Shown piece after piece: positions 48,683-63,300 of a stretch of 64,000 nt of DNA. Source of the stretch: Limanda limanda (Eukaryota; Chordata; Actinopteri; Pleuronectiformes; Pleuronectidae); the NCBI RefSeq assembly GCF_963576545.1, contig NC_083655.1:18513204-18577203 (forward strand). Reading direction: 5' to 3'. Below the pieces are notes generated by a model, which had not been told where the DNA came from, did no database searches, and was given only the letters and a program-made list of their open reading frames with translations. Positions within the stretch are counted from its first letter, which is position 1. Each line of letters starts with the position of its first letter. Both the position numbers and the translations under genes were made by a program.

Positions 48683-49865
48683 GTCTACATAGTCCCTGTC
48701 TGCTTTCTCTTGGCCTCCCTGCTCTTTTTTTGTTACAAGATAAATATTGTCAATGTGCCAATTTTTTACAATTCCCCCCAAATTCTTGGTGTAATTAGTA
48801 ACTTGATAATAATATATTATTATTTTGTTACACTTTTACATATTACATTAAAGCATTTAAGAAATAATATTTAAATACAGTCCTTGTTTAAGACACTTGC
48901 AGCTCTGTATTAGGAACAAAGAATAGAACACTACCTGTTGTTGTCCACTTGCTTCAGGTGCTTTGTAAATCAGAAGGTAGGGGGGAGGTAAATCCACTCC
49001 TGTGTCAGCTATGGAAAGAAACTTCCTGAATGCTCTGTCCAATGCTCTGCTGCTTAGACTTAACCTCCTTCTTTGCAGCGACGAGGTGGATTGGCCAACA
49101 GTGGGTTGTAAATATTATGAAATAACAGAGTTTGGGTTTCGATAATTAATCTTGCGCAAGGCATTTTTTGCAATTTTAAATTCTGTGACTTTTTCCGATA
49201 TCTGTTTAACACATTAGAACTACATATTATACCTTTTTGTAATCCTTAAGATGTTTTCTAACCACACCAGAAGAGATAATGGAGATATCATACACAGAGG
49301 AGGTGTTGACAGCTTTAAGTGTTCTGCCAGAATTTGATTATCCACGACAGATCACTTTGTAATGTGCAACACTTGTATTAGGCTTACTTGCATTATGCAA
49401 AAAGCGTAATAAGACATTTTATTTTATTCATAGAAATGTCATTCATTCATAATGACATATAACGAACCAAAGCCTAAATAAAGAAACTATACAATTAATT
49501 AAAAAGGTTCTATTAAAGGTGTATATCATTTTTTTTAAATGTATTAAAATTCTATCAACAGCAAGCAACAATAACAATAACACATTGATCATTTGGTAAT
49601 TTCTGTTGGAGCGACTCAGGGAACAAACAGTCGTAGCAGGTGGGAGACCCATCATCATCGCTCAGCCCATTGTCTTCTCCACATGTTTGATGAAACCAGT
49701 TGCTGCAGACAACAGGACACACACTTTTCTGTGCTTTTTGGATCACCTCTGCACTGCTCAGGCTCAGCTAAGCAATGTGAGCCACGCTGCTCTTCATGCT
49801 GGGATTTGAGGTGTCCTCTATTTTCTCTGTGTATTGCACACAGTTCACAACATAGATAGTGGAAA

Positions 49866-49940
49866 CTGTTGTGAAATTATAATTCACAACAGATTCACAG
49901 CAAAACAAATCTTGTTTTGCTGGTGAAATTATAATTTCAC
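49866..49940. repeat. Three consecutive short palindromes
   Basis: A near-perfect palindrome starting CTGTTGTGAAAT (49866-49892); CAGCAAAACAA-ATC-TTGTTTTGCTG (49898-49922, 11-bp arms); and a perfect 18-bp GTGAAATTATAATTTCAC (49923-49940). They are almost contiguous. A fragment (CAAATCTTGTTTTGCTGGT) recurs near 50300, which suggests a small repeat family. Confidence 0.8.
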
Positions 49941-51130
49941 AGCAGCACTGGTTCGTACCCTAGAGAGTCATGATATTTAGTAACTGTACCTCTAATTTTA
50001 TTCAAGGAAATGAAGAATTCAAACCAGAAAACTACCACTGCAGCTCTGCTGTAGACACGCATGCAACACTGCCTGTGTTATCAACAGCTATAAACATGAC
50101 TGTAGACTCTTAGTGCCCTTTCTTACATTGTGTACTAAGTTTCATGTCTGAACTTGGACCAAAGCAGTTGTCATTTTCCCCCCCAGAGCCAACATTGTTT
50201 AACCTCGCACTTAGATAACAAGAAACAAGGTTTAGTGCTCTATTTTAATGATTTGAGTGCATAGTCTAAAACACATCGTGCAAGCATGGGGCGTGTCCAA
50301 ATCTTGTTTTGCTGGTTTAACAACAGGAAAATCTAGGTCACTTTCCTCAATGTACCTGACCACATATAATTTTATTTAGTGCCCATGGGCACTTGATATA
50401 ACCTACAGATAAAAGCTCCCTTTCTTTCTTTGTGACATCTCTTTTCACTTGTCTTCTCATAAATTATAATGAAGACTTGACACGCTGACTCTGCCATTTG
50501 CTATTTCTTTAAAGATACACAATGGCTCCAAGGCTGCAATGGAAAGTTAGCTTTGCTGGAAAAACTAAAGAAGTCAATTGTGACACAGCTTGAATACTAT
50601 TTAAGCTAAAATCTTGAAACAGTAGCTTCTCCTTCCTCTCCGCTCATCTCTGTCTAAAGTGTACTCTGGTGACAGCTGTGTTTGAGCCTCCTCACTCTGG
50701 GGTCAGAAGGTCAGACTTGGTATAGTGGGTGGGAGTCTAAAAGGCTTCAGTCCCCACGGCTATTGACACGCTTCATTGAATAAATTCCCACATCATCCTT
50801 CCCGAAAAGCGTCTCTTTACAGGATTAGGCTCTGACAAACACCTCTTTATTCTGTGGCTGAGGCTCCACCACCCCCGCAGTCACCTACTGCGTCCTGTAA
50901 TGTTTGACTGGGTGAGGTCAAAAGATGTGTCCGTCACAGGTCCGGTGGCCAATGCTCGCTCTTCCAGCTGTGACATTGCCACTTATGTCCAATGGAAGCA
51001 GGGTCAGATGCTACTGTACAATCCATGAGTCACCCCCCGCATTTAAAACCCTGGGTCTGGGGTCCCGCTCCCTCCATAAGGCAAATCATCACTTCACTGT
51101 GGATTGTATTGCAAACTGCTGGACAGAGCA

Positions 51131-51331
51131 ATATAAAGAAAAGTGACAGAAAATTACTTTTTGGGGCCAAAATCCAAAGAATTATAAATAAGCACTTAAA
51201 AGGTAAGGGCATGTATAGCATAAAGATTGGATTGTAATAATATGTCGAATTCAAGGAATTCAGTCTTGGATATGGACTTGCTTATGGACTTCTTTACAGG
51301 AATTTTAAGCACAAATATATAGGAGAGGACC
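51131..51331 (+). promoter_or_regulatory. Candidate sspo promoter and 5' untranslated exon
   Basis: TATA-like elements lie at about 51131 (ATATAAAG) and 51183 (TATAAATA). A donor-like AAAAG|GTAAGGG follows near 51202, and an acceptor TTCTTTACAG at 51299 precedes the exon with the start codon (51332). This allows a short untranslated first exon with a ~97-bp intron, but direct transcription into the ATG exon is equally possible. Confidence 0.3.
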
Positions 51332-51384
51332 ATGAAGACACTACTACTGACTCTGCTTGGACTTCAGACAGTGATGGGAATGGG
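51332..51384 (+). CDS. sspo: sspo exon 1 (signal peptide)
   Basis: ATG in AGGACCATGAAG context; encodes [17 protein letters not shown] plus GG; donor GG|GTGAGT. A short basic start and a Leu-rich core make a clear secretion signal. Confidence 0.8.
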
Positions 51385-54300
51385 GTGAGTGTGATTGAGA
51401 CCAGAAAGAACAAGATTAAGTATGTTTTTAGACAGAAGGAGCAAAAGGGAAGGGAACAATGTTGAAAGTGAGAAAGACATTGAAGAGCAGTGGTGGGAAG
51501 AAACGAAGTAGAAATACTTTGTTCAAAGATATTGCAAAGATATTATATATCTGTATATTGCCAATTTCAATCCTTAGTTGCCCTTTATGCTGACTCAACA
51601 CAACTTAGAAGCTGTTGAGTCTTTATATATGTATTGTACAAACTGGCTAATTTGTACAACTTCAAGCAGAGTTGTGTCTTCACTTTGCTGTCCCTACAGG
51701 CAAGATACCCTACAGGTGTATTGTCACCCTGCTGAAAACAAATTATAAACACAAACTAGGCCCATTCAGTGAAGATAGTCTAATGATAAATAAACAGGCT
51801 TACATGTAGATGCGTGGTCAAGCTGGCGGTCAGATAAACAGGCAGTTACAAAATACTGCTTATAGACACAAAAGGTTAGTGTTGAAGTGCCGTCAAGCAA
51901 GACACTGATAATTTATAAACTTCAAAATAATGTCACCAAAATACTGTAACCAAATTTGCACCTTAAGATATTCAATTGGATGTATTTTGGAGATGTAATT
52001 TAGCATTAAAAAAAACATTGATCTTCAATTATTTATTTCCTTGTTCAGTCTGAAATTTGGCAGCAAAACCAGACTGTGTCCAGTGTTTTTTTCTTCTCTG
52101 TACTAGCACTGTCCAGGCTGTTAACAAAATAGTAACTATCTTATTTTGTGTGCCTAGTTTTCCGTTGCTGAGTTATCATAAGGGGCATTGTGTATCACTC
52201 CTGCCACTGATGAAAGTTCCATGTTTAGTTATATTTACAAACTTTTTTAGTGGATATACTTTGGTCTATTAGTGTTCTTAGGTAGACTCAAGAGGCACTT
52301 GTTTATTCTGTTGTATTGATTCTTTGTTGTCTCTAGAAGTTCAGATGCACTTGTCCGATACTATTTTAACCTCAGCATCTCGGGTTCAAAATTTGTAAAA
52401 TTATACAATATATATATAGTGTTGTTATCATTTTTCAGTCAGTTAAAATAAATAATGAAGAGAACAATTTGGGGTTGTTTTGTGTCTCTATAGGCCTATA
52501 AAAAGATCTTAGCATTTTTAATTTTGGTAGTTTTGATACTTTTGATACTTAAGTACATTTAATATGAGCGACTCTAAGACTTTTACTCAAGTCATTTTCT
52601 GACGGGTGATTTTTACTTTTACCAGAGTCACTTTCAAGTAAGATATCTGTACTTTTACTCAAGTATGGCTTTCAAGTACTTTATACACCACTGCTGAAGA
52701 GAAATAAAATTTGCCAACATTATCATATCAGTGCTAATTTATTTATACTTTTTATTATTTTCAACCCACTGACCAACTTGTTACAGTATTTATACAGTAA
52801 ACTGGCGTGCTCTGAATTTAGTTTGAACTAAAGTCCTGGATTTTGGGACCTTGAATCAAGTACCTTTTACTCATTGAATTATATAATATGTCATTATATC
52901 TGCTATAAGGCTAACTTCATATCAATAAGGGATTTGTTGCATCGCATATTGTCATATTACAACATGGTTACTGATTCTCAGTTTCTGCCCATAGAAGTTT
53001 AATCATAACTGTGGAATTAAGGCACTTGAGTCAGTCTTTGTGTCAATAGGTCGTAGAAAGGAAATGAAATCTCTGTATCATATTCCAGACACTGGTGTGA
53101 GCATGAAGTGGAGGAGAGAGTGGAGCGAGTTCTGTCTCCACGTCTGCAGCTTGAAGTGAGCTGTTCGGAGGTGTATCAGTACAACACCCAGGACTGGAGG
53201 TTAGATGTGGACAGGATGCGCCTCAAGCATGGAGGTGATGATGGCATTGCACTCTACTACAAACAACAGGGTCTCAAGGCTTCCTGCTTCTTGTACAAGT
53301 GAGTAAAGAGTTTAATAATTGTCAGAAGAGGTGTGTATAGTTCAGTAAAGGGGGTATTGCTCAATGTTATAGATCAGATTAAAAACCCTACCACACATAT
53401 CTCCTTTTACACAGTCTGCTCGAGATTGGAATGTGTCTTTATTCGCTTTTACGGCTCTGTATGAAAGTTATGAACAAGAAATGGCAGGGTTGTTACACCA
53501 TTATACAACAGCAGAAGTATTCACAAAGCTGTATTGACGTCTGTGTAAAAGAGAGGGCAAGGCTATTGGGACCAGATCCCCATGCTATTGTGTTACATGC
53601 CCCTGATTCCATATTTTGGAAGACAGAATGGGTTTTCTTAACAGTAGTATAGTGGGATCTCTGTATTAAAGGTTCAAATTTGTGGTGGTGGGAATATGGT
53701 GAGGGATCATGTCCTTGTCCCTTCAACAGTGACTCCTGCTGGCTGGTAAGAGCATGAGTGCAGGTGGGGTGCGGTCAAGTGAAAGTAAAAGGAAGCCATG
53801 TTTAAGTATAATCTACCCAATGAAATAAACTGACAAGACATGCAGTTCAGGAACTAATGCCTTTTCAAAACTTTTAAAAGAAGTTGGTTTTCTTTAAAGG
53901 TACATTTTGTCACCTAGAGTACATTTTGTACTTTGGAAGGTACAACAGGATCCAAGAGGTGAATGTAAATGCAGTTACCCGTATCGCAGTTGAATGAAAC
54001 CGAACAATACCAAGAACATAATAACATTTCACTTGATGGTTCTGTCCACCTCAGACCTCCAGAGATGGAGAGCCAGGTAGTGAACAAGACAGTGAAGGCG
54101 TGTTGTGAGGGCTGGAGTGGCCCACGCTGCTCTGAAGGTGAGGACAAGAAACCAACACACCAGTTCCATGTACTACATTTATTCTCCAAGGCATTCTCTT
54201 CCTCCATTCTTTTTCAAACCTTACCTCTCCCAGGTGTGGGTGTGCATGGTCAGTGTTATTCTACGTGGAGTTGTGCAGAGTTCCCTGGAGTTCACAACTC

Positions 54301-57300
54301 GTCCCTGATGTCCATTGAGCACTGCTGCAGCAGCCTGTGGGGACTGAGCTGGAGAAATGCCTCTGATCAGACTTGCTTGTCCTGCACCTACACTCTCCTT
54401 CCAGGTCAGAAAACATATATGCACAGACAGAATATTTAACTACTCATATATGGATTACAAAAACAGTGCTACTTTTCCTCACCCATTGGTCTCTAGACTC
54501 CCAGTCCTCTCCACTGGTGCGCAGCGGTCTGCTGGGTAGTGCCAGGGTGCCTCTGGGTTCGGCCACATGCATGTCCTGGGGTGGAGCCCACTACCGCACT
54601 TTTGACAGGAAGCACTTCCACTTCCAGGGCACCTGCACTTACCTTCTGGCATCATCTACTGATGGTACATGGGCAGTCTACATCAGTACCGTCTGTAATG
54701 GGAGAGGAGACTGCAGTAAGGTATGAAACAAGACAGATCCTGCTGCAGATGAAGTTGATAAAGTAGGGTTAGATTTTGCCATTTTGCCTATTCTTTCTAT
54801 TCTTCGTGTGAAGCTTAGTTTGGGGCTCGCGGAATCCAGTTTGACGTTGACATTATTTGTCATTGTGTGTGATGGAAATATTTGGTAATAACTGACTTTA
54901 CTTTATATGTGTGTTGTACGTCTATGTACATGTGGCTGTTTTTTTCAGGCTTTGAGGATGATGCTGGGTCTAGATTTGGTTTCAGTTCAACACAGGAACT
55001 TAACACTGAACAACCTTCCTGTTGCAATCGGAGATCCACTTTTCCAAAATGGTAAACTCTTTTAAGCTGTCACTTAAGCCCTTTTGATATCCAGTCAATT
55101 TTTTGTTAACCAGGTAATATCAGTCAAATCAGAGATTGTTGGTTTGTATTTAAAGTCATTTGGAACCGGAGTAATGGGACAGTAACATACTGACTGTAAC
55201 TACACAGTTTTTTAACTCAAACAATACTTTATGCAGATGATATTCTCCTTTTCATATCTCAACCACAAATTTGCATCAAGCATGTCGTGATTGTTCCTCC
55301 ACAACGTACCTATGTTAGTTACTGGGCTCATCCTTGTGAATTTTAGATCCTTCCATTTCAGATGAGGTTTGATATAAGATGGAACTATCTAGTGTTGGTC
55401 ACTTGTACCTGGAAGAGGCATGGATGGGTGTTCAATAACAATATTTTGCAGCAAAGCAGAAACACCAGATATTTTCTTCCTTGTACAGGTGTGAGTGTTC
55501 ATTGGCTGGGGGACTTTGTGTTTGTTGAGAGTGGCCTGGGTGTGAGAGTGAAGTTCGACCTGGCCAACACAGTCTACCTGACAGTGACCGCTGGGCACCT
55601 TTCAGCTACCAGGGGTCTCTGTGGAGTCTACAACAACAACCCTGATGGTGAGAACAGCATGTTCACACTATACTGCAATCTTAATTAATGTACCTAAGAC
55701 ACAGACTTTTGGAAACACTGACAGTCACCCAAGTTAATTTCTTGATTTGGTTGACACTTGACTATCAATGGTGAATTCCACATGACGTATATAAAGCATT
55801 GCAAACTGGTTTTGAGTATTAATTGTTGATGAGCAATCAGCTGTAGACAATCTGCATCCTGTTTCCTTTGTATAGATGATTTTACCACAATGGGTGGAAC
55901 TCTGTCCCAGTTCGCTGCCAGCTTCGGCAACTCATGGAAAGTTCCTGATCAGAAGAATGAAGTAATGCACTGAATGAGTATTTTTTACAACAGTATACAT
56001 TTTTGTTAACAACTATTATTTTTCTTCATGATGTATTTTGATACTTGAAAACAATCATATTGTTATTATGTTGCTATAATAATCCCCAAAATGTGCGGAA
56101 TAATGTTTGTATTAATGGTACAGGGAAGTTTATTTTGTGTGAAATCAAAGTTTTGTGACAATGTATTTAAAATAGATGGTTATTGTGTCTGTTGTGTTCC
56201 ATGCTTCCTTTAGGGCTGCAGCGATGCGGCTGAGCTTGGTCACAGCTGTGATGTCTCAGGAGACCCTGTTCTGCGTAAGCAGGCAGAATCTGTGTGTCAC
56301 CGACTGCTGGAAAACCCCTTCTCGCACTGCCACTCTCGGGTGAGGCACCATTTTCACGTGGGATAAAAACCACTTGCTTCTTGGATCAAATTTCTCTGAG
56401 AGAAGTCTCTGAGAGAGTATGATGATCTGTAAAACAATACACACTTATAAGTAAATTATGTACTAGAAATCAGTTGTTAAAACAGTTACTAGAAATTTGT
56501 CTCACAGATTTGAACACCCCCCCACCCCCCAAAAAAAAAATTCAGATTTGACCTCTCAGTAAGTCTACATCATGAATACTGACACTTTTGTATATTTGTA
56601 TATTTCTGAATTTGGAGACTCTTTTAAATCACCCCAGAAGGACTTTTTCACGTTATTTGTTTGTGTCTTTCAGTTGGACCCAGCAGCGTACATGGACACC
56701 TGTCTTTACCTCTTCTGCAGCCTGCCACCCAAAGAGAGGGATGGGGCAGTGTGTGACACTCTGGCCAGTTACGCCAGAGAGTGCGCCCAACAACATGTGA
56801 TTATAATGTGGAGGACCGACACCCTTTGTGGTAATGAAATAGGATAAATTGTGCTATTGGTGCAGATTGTGGAGGCTTCCAAGTAGACGGACTATACTTA
56901 ATGTCTTGTTGTTTTTTCTATTATCTCTGTCTCTGCAGGTCGTGTCTGTGCCAGAGGTCAGGTGTTCTCAGACTGTGTGTCCTCCTGTCCCCCGAGCTGT
57001 GCATCTCCCCAGCCCCCAGGGCCAGCTGTAGCCGTTGGCCAGTGTAGGGAAGAGTGTGTGGGGGGCTGTGAGTGTCCGCCGGGCCTCTACCTTCACCAAG
57101 GACTCTGTCTAAAAAGAGACGATTGTCCTTGCTTCCATCGCAGACGCACATATCAGTCAGGGGACAGGATACAGCAGAGATGCAACACGTGGTGAGGGAG
57201 AAATGTGTGTTTGACTGTTCCCTGCACCTCTCTTACCTCTAAGCTCCTTTTAACACCAACCCTTCTTCTCTTTCTTCTCTTCCAGTGTTTGCCGAGCAGG

Positions 57301-60300
57301 CCAGTGGCAGTGTACTGGGGAGAAGTGTGCTGGCCAGTGCAGCCTGATGGGAGCGCTTCAGGTGACCACCTTTGACAAAAAGAGGTATTCACTGCAGGGT
57401 GGAGACTGTCCCTTCACTGCTGTGGAGGTGAGACATAAAATACACACCATGCACACTCTTAGATTAACTATGACCTCAGGGACAGTTGTGTTTACGGTGG
57501 CCACTTCTTCTTTGTGTGTTCAGGACTTTGTTGACAGGAAGCTGGTGGTGAAGGTGCACTGTGGGGAGTGTACTGCAGGAGGAGGAGGAGGCCTGGGTTG
57601 TCTAAGGGAGATGTCAGTCACAGCACTCCGCACCACAGTCACCATCACAGACACTGGTAAGTTAGTCAAACACACTGATCTGAGATATTATAACTTCAGG
57701 CATGAAAAAGGCATCTGACTCCTTCTGGTCCTGGGCAACATGTTGCGTGTCAGACCCATTTATTTCAGCTTAGCCGTCACCACTATTTTGTTTTGGGCCA
57801 GCATTGTTTGCGTTTTCCAGGTGGTTTCCATGTCAGGGGTTTGATATGCTGTTCCAAGCACACCCAAACCATTGTAACCTGACATCTGATCACTAGCACC
57901 GAACTCTTAGACTCAGTCCTTACATGCACACACAACACATTTAATTGTAATAAATCAATGACTGTAAGTTATTGACCTGGAGTTAGGGAGCCTAACCCCA
58001 ACTGCAAGAACTTAAATGTATTAACTGCCTTGTGATTTGTTATGGTTGATCCGGTTACTTCCAGGTACAGTGATGTTGAATGGTGAGAGAGAGGCGTTAC
58101 CTTTGGTGACAGGAGACCTGGTTGTGCGGAGAGCCTCCTCTTCATTTCTCCTCATCCAGACTTTTGGAGCCCAGCTGCTCTGGTATCTAGATGGACCCTT
58201 GGCCCTGGTCATGTTGCAGCCCGGGTTTGCAAACAAGGTATCCTTTACATATCATACAGATTATTCACGAGTACTTTTATGGGTTAGTTTGGTTTATTAT
58301 CCTTTTGGAAATTGGTGTGATATGAAATTATGTGAAAATACGTGATTATCATGCAAAAAAAGATATCTAGCATACTAACATGATTCGCAAGGCATTCTGG
58401 GTACCCCTTGGTTTTAAGTGTGGGTCTGAAAAATCTTCTTTTCGAAGGTATACAGCCCTAACACTTGGCCCCACCTCTCTGTCCCAACAGGTATTGGGAC
58501 AGCCCACCCCTACACGGGAACCCTCAAAACGTAGAGGAAGGGCTAAGGGGTGAAATGGGATTGGGCCTTAGTCTTAAATTAGACAACACTAAATTGAAAT
58601 ACAGGGTAGGGATTCCAGATGGTCAGAATTTAAAATGTACAATGAAAAGAATCTCACTGTGTGTATTCAATTTTATATTCAAGGTGCGTGGCCTTTGTGG
58701 AACGCTGACCTGGAACCAGCATGATGATTTCACCACCCCAGAAGGAGACGTGGAGAACAGCGTGTCATCCTTTGCGGGGAAGTTTACATCAGAGCATTGT
58801 ACTCTACCTGGAGGAGCTCCACCTGACCCTTGCACCACCTACACCCAGAGGAGATACTATGCAGAGACAGTGTGCTCCATTATTCACAGCCCTATCTTTC
58901 AGGTAGTGTATAAGAAGCATGTGACATCATGAAACATAAGTCAGTGGTGAATTCACTATTATCTGCCTGCACCCTTTTTATCACTTATGCACCTCCCTCT
59001 GGGATCTTGCAGGCGTGTCATGACCTGGTGGAGAGGGAGCCATATTTCCGTCTCTGCCTGTCAGAGGTTTGCGGCTGCGCTCCACAGAAGGCCTGTCACT
59101 GCACCGTCCTCACTGCCTACGCACGGCACTGCGCTCAGGAGAACGTTGTTGCCCAATGGCGCAACCACACCTTCTGCCGTAAGTAGGAAGGACACTGGTT
59201 AAGTGATAATCCAGGACATCCATCATTGTGGAGTCCAGAGAAGTGTCCACAGTAATTTGGGGTCTTTTGCTGTGAAATCAGGGGAAGATCCGCCATTTGG
59301 TAAAGCTCAGATATCAGTGACTACATTTACATGGACAACAATATTCTGAACATTGACCTGATTCTGAATAAGATATTATTTTACTTTTGGTGTTTACATG
59401 ATTTGCTATTGGAATATTCAATTTATATGGAAAGATATTTGAGTGGTCATCAAGACGAGAAAAGCACTATATAAAATACCATTTACCATTTGAATCAGAA
59501 ATTGGTGAAAACATGGAGTTATCTTGTTAAGACTAGTGGCTCAACCAGGCAAGCCCTAAAGAATCCTGGTATATTTTAGGTATTTTGAATACTATTGACT
59601 TTATTTGCCAAGTTATACATGTTTTTGATGACAATGTTTGGTATCTTTTTTCTCAGCACCCCATTGCCAATATGAGCAGAACAAATAGTTTTTCAAAATG
59701 TTTTGTGTTTACATTGTGACTTCTTGAACCAGTCATGTGTTTGCACCTGCATAAGAGTTCATATCAGAACATTGCTTTCCATGTAGTGACTGATAAATTT
59801 ACGAGTTGTCTACTTAGAGACTTTGATTGGACTTACAAGACTTGATTTAACATCCAGGCTGGTGTTAAATTCTGCCAACCTGAAGGCCAATATGAAACTT
59901 TTCTCAAAAATATGTTAAGGAAAGGAGGCTTGCATCAATTGTGATGTCTGTGCTGTTAAAAGTACAACAGCTACAAAGTGCAGTGAGCTACAAAGCTTTA
60001 ATCGGAAAGTACGTGAACTCTCAAACGAGAACCTCAAAGGCGATTTCCATTAGAAAACTCTCAGCAGACTTAAGTCACTTTTAGGTTTTAACATTTTAAG
60101 ATAGAATCACAAATTACACCAAGTTTGTTTACCCTTTTGTAAACCTTTGCTCCTCTGCTTTCTCCCCAGCGGTCCAGTGTTCAGGCGGTCAGGTGTACCA
60201 GGAGTGTGGTCGTGCATGTGGAGCCTCCTGTTCAGACCTGCGGCAGAGCTGGAGTTGCGATGACAGTGGTGGAGGGGGCCTAAAGATGTGTGTTCCAGGT

Positions 60301-63300
60301 TGCCAGTGCCCGCCAGGATTAGCACAGGACCACCAGAGCCAGTGTGTTCCCATCGCCATGTGCCCATGTGTGCAAGAGGACAAGACGTACCAGCCCGGTG
60401 CTGTCCTTCAGAACAACTGTAACACCTGGTATGTTAAACAGAAGAACTTGTGACAGGGATTTTTCCTTATTGTTCATATTCTCCCTGGCTCCACTTTTCG
60501 GTTTTCCTTTTTTTAGTTAGACATTTTGTGTTTTAATTTGTTGCATTAGAAACATAGCATTTTAGTTACTTTTATTAGTATGACATTTTTAGCTTTTTTT
60601 TTCAAGTTGGAAATATTATGTTTCGGTTTGAAATTGTTAAACGTTTTGGTTTGAAATTTGGGATTTACAAAGATTAAAAAGCTTTTGTTGCAACTTAACA
60701 CCGCTTAGTTCAGCTGAGAAACTCTTTTGACTCTTGGATTCAATTGGGTTAAATATTAACATTGCTGCACAGACGACGCTCTCCTGCAAGTGCAGAGAAG
60801 GTGACACACCAAGCCTGTCAAAAAGAAAAATGATGGTGAGGTTCATTCTGTGCGAGCTCTTTAAGACCCAGATGCATGAATTATATTTTACAGCTAACCA
60901 TAAAAAAGGCATGTTGCTTTTATCTTGTGGTAGATTTGATAAAAATCTGAGAAGTTAAGCATGTTTTCTCTACGGTGGGTAGAACAAAGCTTTGATGTAC
61001 CTACAACAACATATTGGCACATGGGCATGGCTTTGTCTCTGGTACGTTTGAATGAGCCTTAATCACATGAAGTGACTAAACCACTTGGCTCATGTGCTGA
61101 CACAGCCTCTCATCTCTGAAATAGACATTTGTTATGGAATACCCAGTATTTTGAGGACAATATAAAGGTCAAGGGACGGTGACAAAAATATGTTTGTGGA
61201 CGAATGTTTTATATTAGAAGCAGAAACAAGATTATTGACCCTTCCTTAATACACATTTAGCGCACGTTTTAGCGGAAGTCACAAAAGGACATTGTACATA
61301 CACCCAAAAACAATAATAATAATGATCATTTGATAAATTATCATTTATTTGATTGTACTTTTTGTATATGATTGTATTGCCATGTTAGAGAGGACGTATA
61401 TTCAAGACGATATCTATGAAAATAGTGTACTCATAGGTTTAAGTTAAACTCCTGGCGTTCAAAGATTATAATGTGTGTTTAAATGGCTGAAGCCCACCAC
61501 GTCACCACAGTGAGTCCTTGGTGGTGTTAGAGCTCTAATGAAATCTCTCTATGTTCCTGCTCCCTGCCTCAGGATAGGTTGATTTCATTGTGTCTCTTCA
61601 CCATAATACGACGAAGATCCTCACTCTCTGGACTGTCGCCATTGTCGCAGAGTAGACTGCTGAATGAACGTGTGTCAATCTGATTTTACACAAGTCTCTT
61701 GCCCTCTTGCCCTTCCTTAACTCATTATCATCATGTTCTAATTGCTGTCCCTGCACTGAACATTAGCCTGATTGATTGCTATGTGGAAATTTATCAATTT
61801 GGATTAGATAATTATCACACTTATATACAATATGAGGTACAGTATATCCATTTACTTTGAATTGCAATCCTTGGCCTGAATCTGGTGAAATAACCTCATG
61901 TTGCCTCATCATATTTTACAACTACTCTTTAGAGATTATTATCAGTAAACTCCACTGACCAAGCATATCTTTTTTGTCATGCTAAAGGTCAATTTTATAT
62001 TGTTTTATGTATTACTTTTTTATAAGTTACAGACCATGCATTCAACTTTGTTTGACTTAATTGCTGCTGACATTTCAGCACAAAGTCTTAATTTTTGGAG
62101 AAACTTATCTCAATGCTCACTTTGCTCCCCCCTTCCCTTAACAGTGTGTGTGAGCAGGGGCTGTTTAACTGCACCAAGGAGCGCTGTGAGGAGGTGAACC
62201 CATGTCCAGGCTCTCTGGTCTACTCTCCACGCTCCTGCCTCCTCACCTGCTCCAGCCTGGATCCTCCTGGCCAACAGCAGGGGCCCCGATCCGGACTTTC
62301 GAGCTGCAAAGAGCCACTGTCTGGTTGTGTCTGTCCCCAGGGAACTGTCCTCCTAGTGGGTGAAAACTCAAATTTGGTCTTGTGAATGGATATCTTTTTT
62401 ATTAGTGAGCTAGCAATATCAGCTATGCAGTTGTAAAAGAGGTTGATAGAGTAGTTAACTATACTAAAACAGTACTATCCCTACTAATAACACCTCAATA
62501 ATAGATCTACTAAGAATATAACTAATTAAAGGAAAAGCTGATCGGTGTATTTGGAGGCTGTCCCCTTGTCTTGGGCTAAGAGCTCTTTTGTGTGTAGCAG
62601 TACTTAGAACTATCGATATACCACACTAGCCAAATTCGCAGTTTCTACGTGTTCCATGTTATAGATTGATGTTAGATTTAAAGTCGGGTTTTCGCCGGAC
62701 ATAGCAGAGATAACTATTTGTGGTCAGAGATAGGATTAGATTCAGATTCCAGTTAAAGTAAGTGGGAAAAACATTTTTAAAATCTGGTCCACACATCTAT
62801 AGTTAATTATAAAATATGTCATTAAATCTTGAAAATATCGATGTGTAAAATGAATACAGACAAAAAAAGCACATTTGTATCGAAAACATGCAGTTTAAAT
62901 TCTGCTTTATTGTCATCTTATTTAATTCTTCTTGGGCTAAATGTCATCTTCGGACAAAAGGTTAAAGAGGTGAAAGCATGAACTATTAAGTAACTAAATG
63001 GAATTCTGACTCCTGTACATGACATGATGTCTTCCGGTTTCCTGCAGGGTGATCGCTGTGTTCTGCCGGACGAGTGCCCGTGTCACCATAATGGTCGACT
63101 CTACTACAGCAACGACACCATCACCAAAGACTGCAACACATGGTAACGTGTGCAGTTGACTCAATGCATCCCATCACTGCAGAGTGTAACTATCTCAACT
63201 GCTCTTCATTCTCTGCCTTAGTGTGTGTAAGAAGCGCCGCTGGCATTGCGGCCAATCAGCTTGTGCCGGCGTGTGCGTGGCAACGGGGGATCCCCACTAT

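Larger units (their letters stand above)
48683..51331. other. Intergenic stretch upstream of sspo
   Basis: No gene is recognised. On the minus strand near 49630-49740 there is a fragment CPVVCSNWFHQTCGEDNGLS resembling a PHD-type zinc finger, but neighbouring parts fall in other frames, so it is probably a decayed repeat fragment. Three consecutive short palindromes lie at 49866-49940. The right end should contain the sspo promoter. Confidence 0.45.

Noticed and set aside
49555..49746. PHD-like zinc finger gene on the minus strand
   Set aside because: Only a short CSNWFHQTC fragment reads well; neighbouring parts are in other frames, so it is at most a decayed repeat fragment.
58465..58683. 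Open frame extending sspo exon 15 upstream
   Set aside because: The acceptor at 58682-58683 gives the correct phase with exon 14; the upstream residues do not fit a VWD domain.
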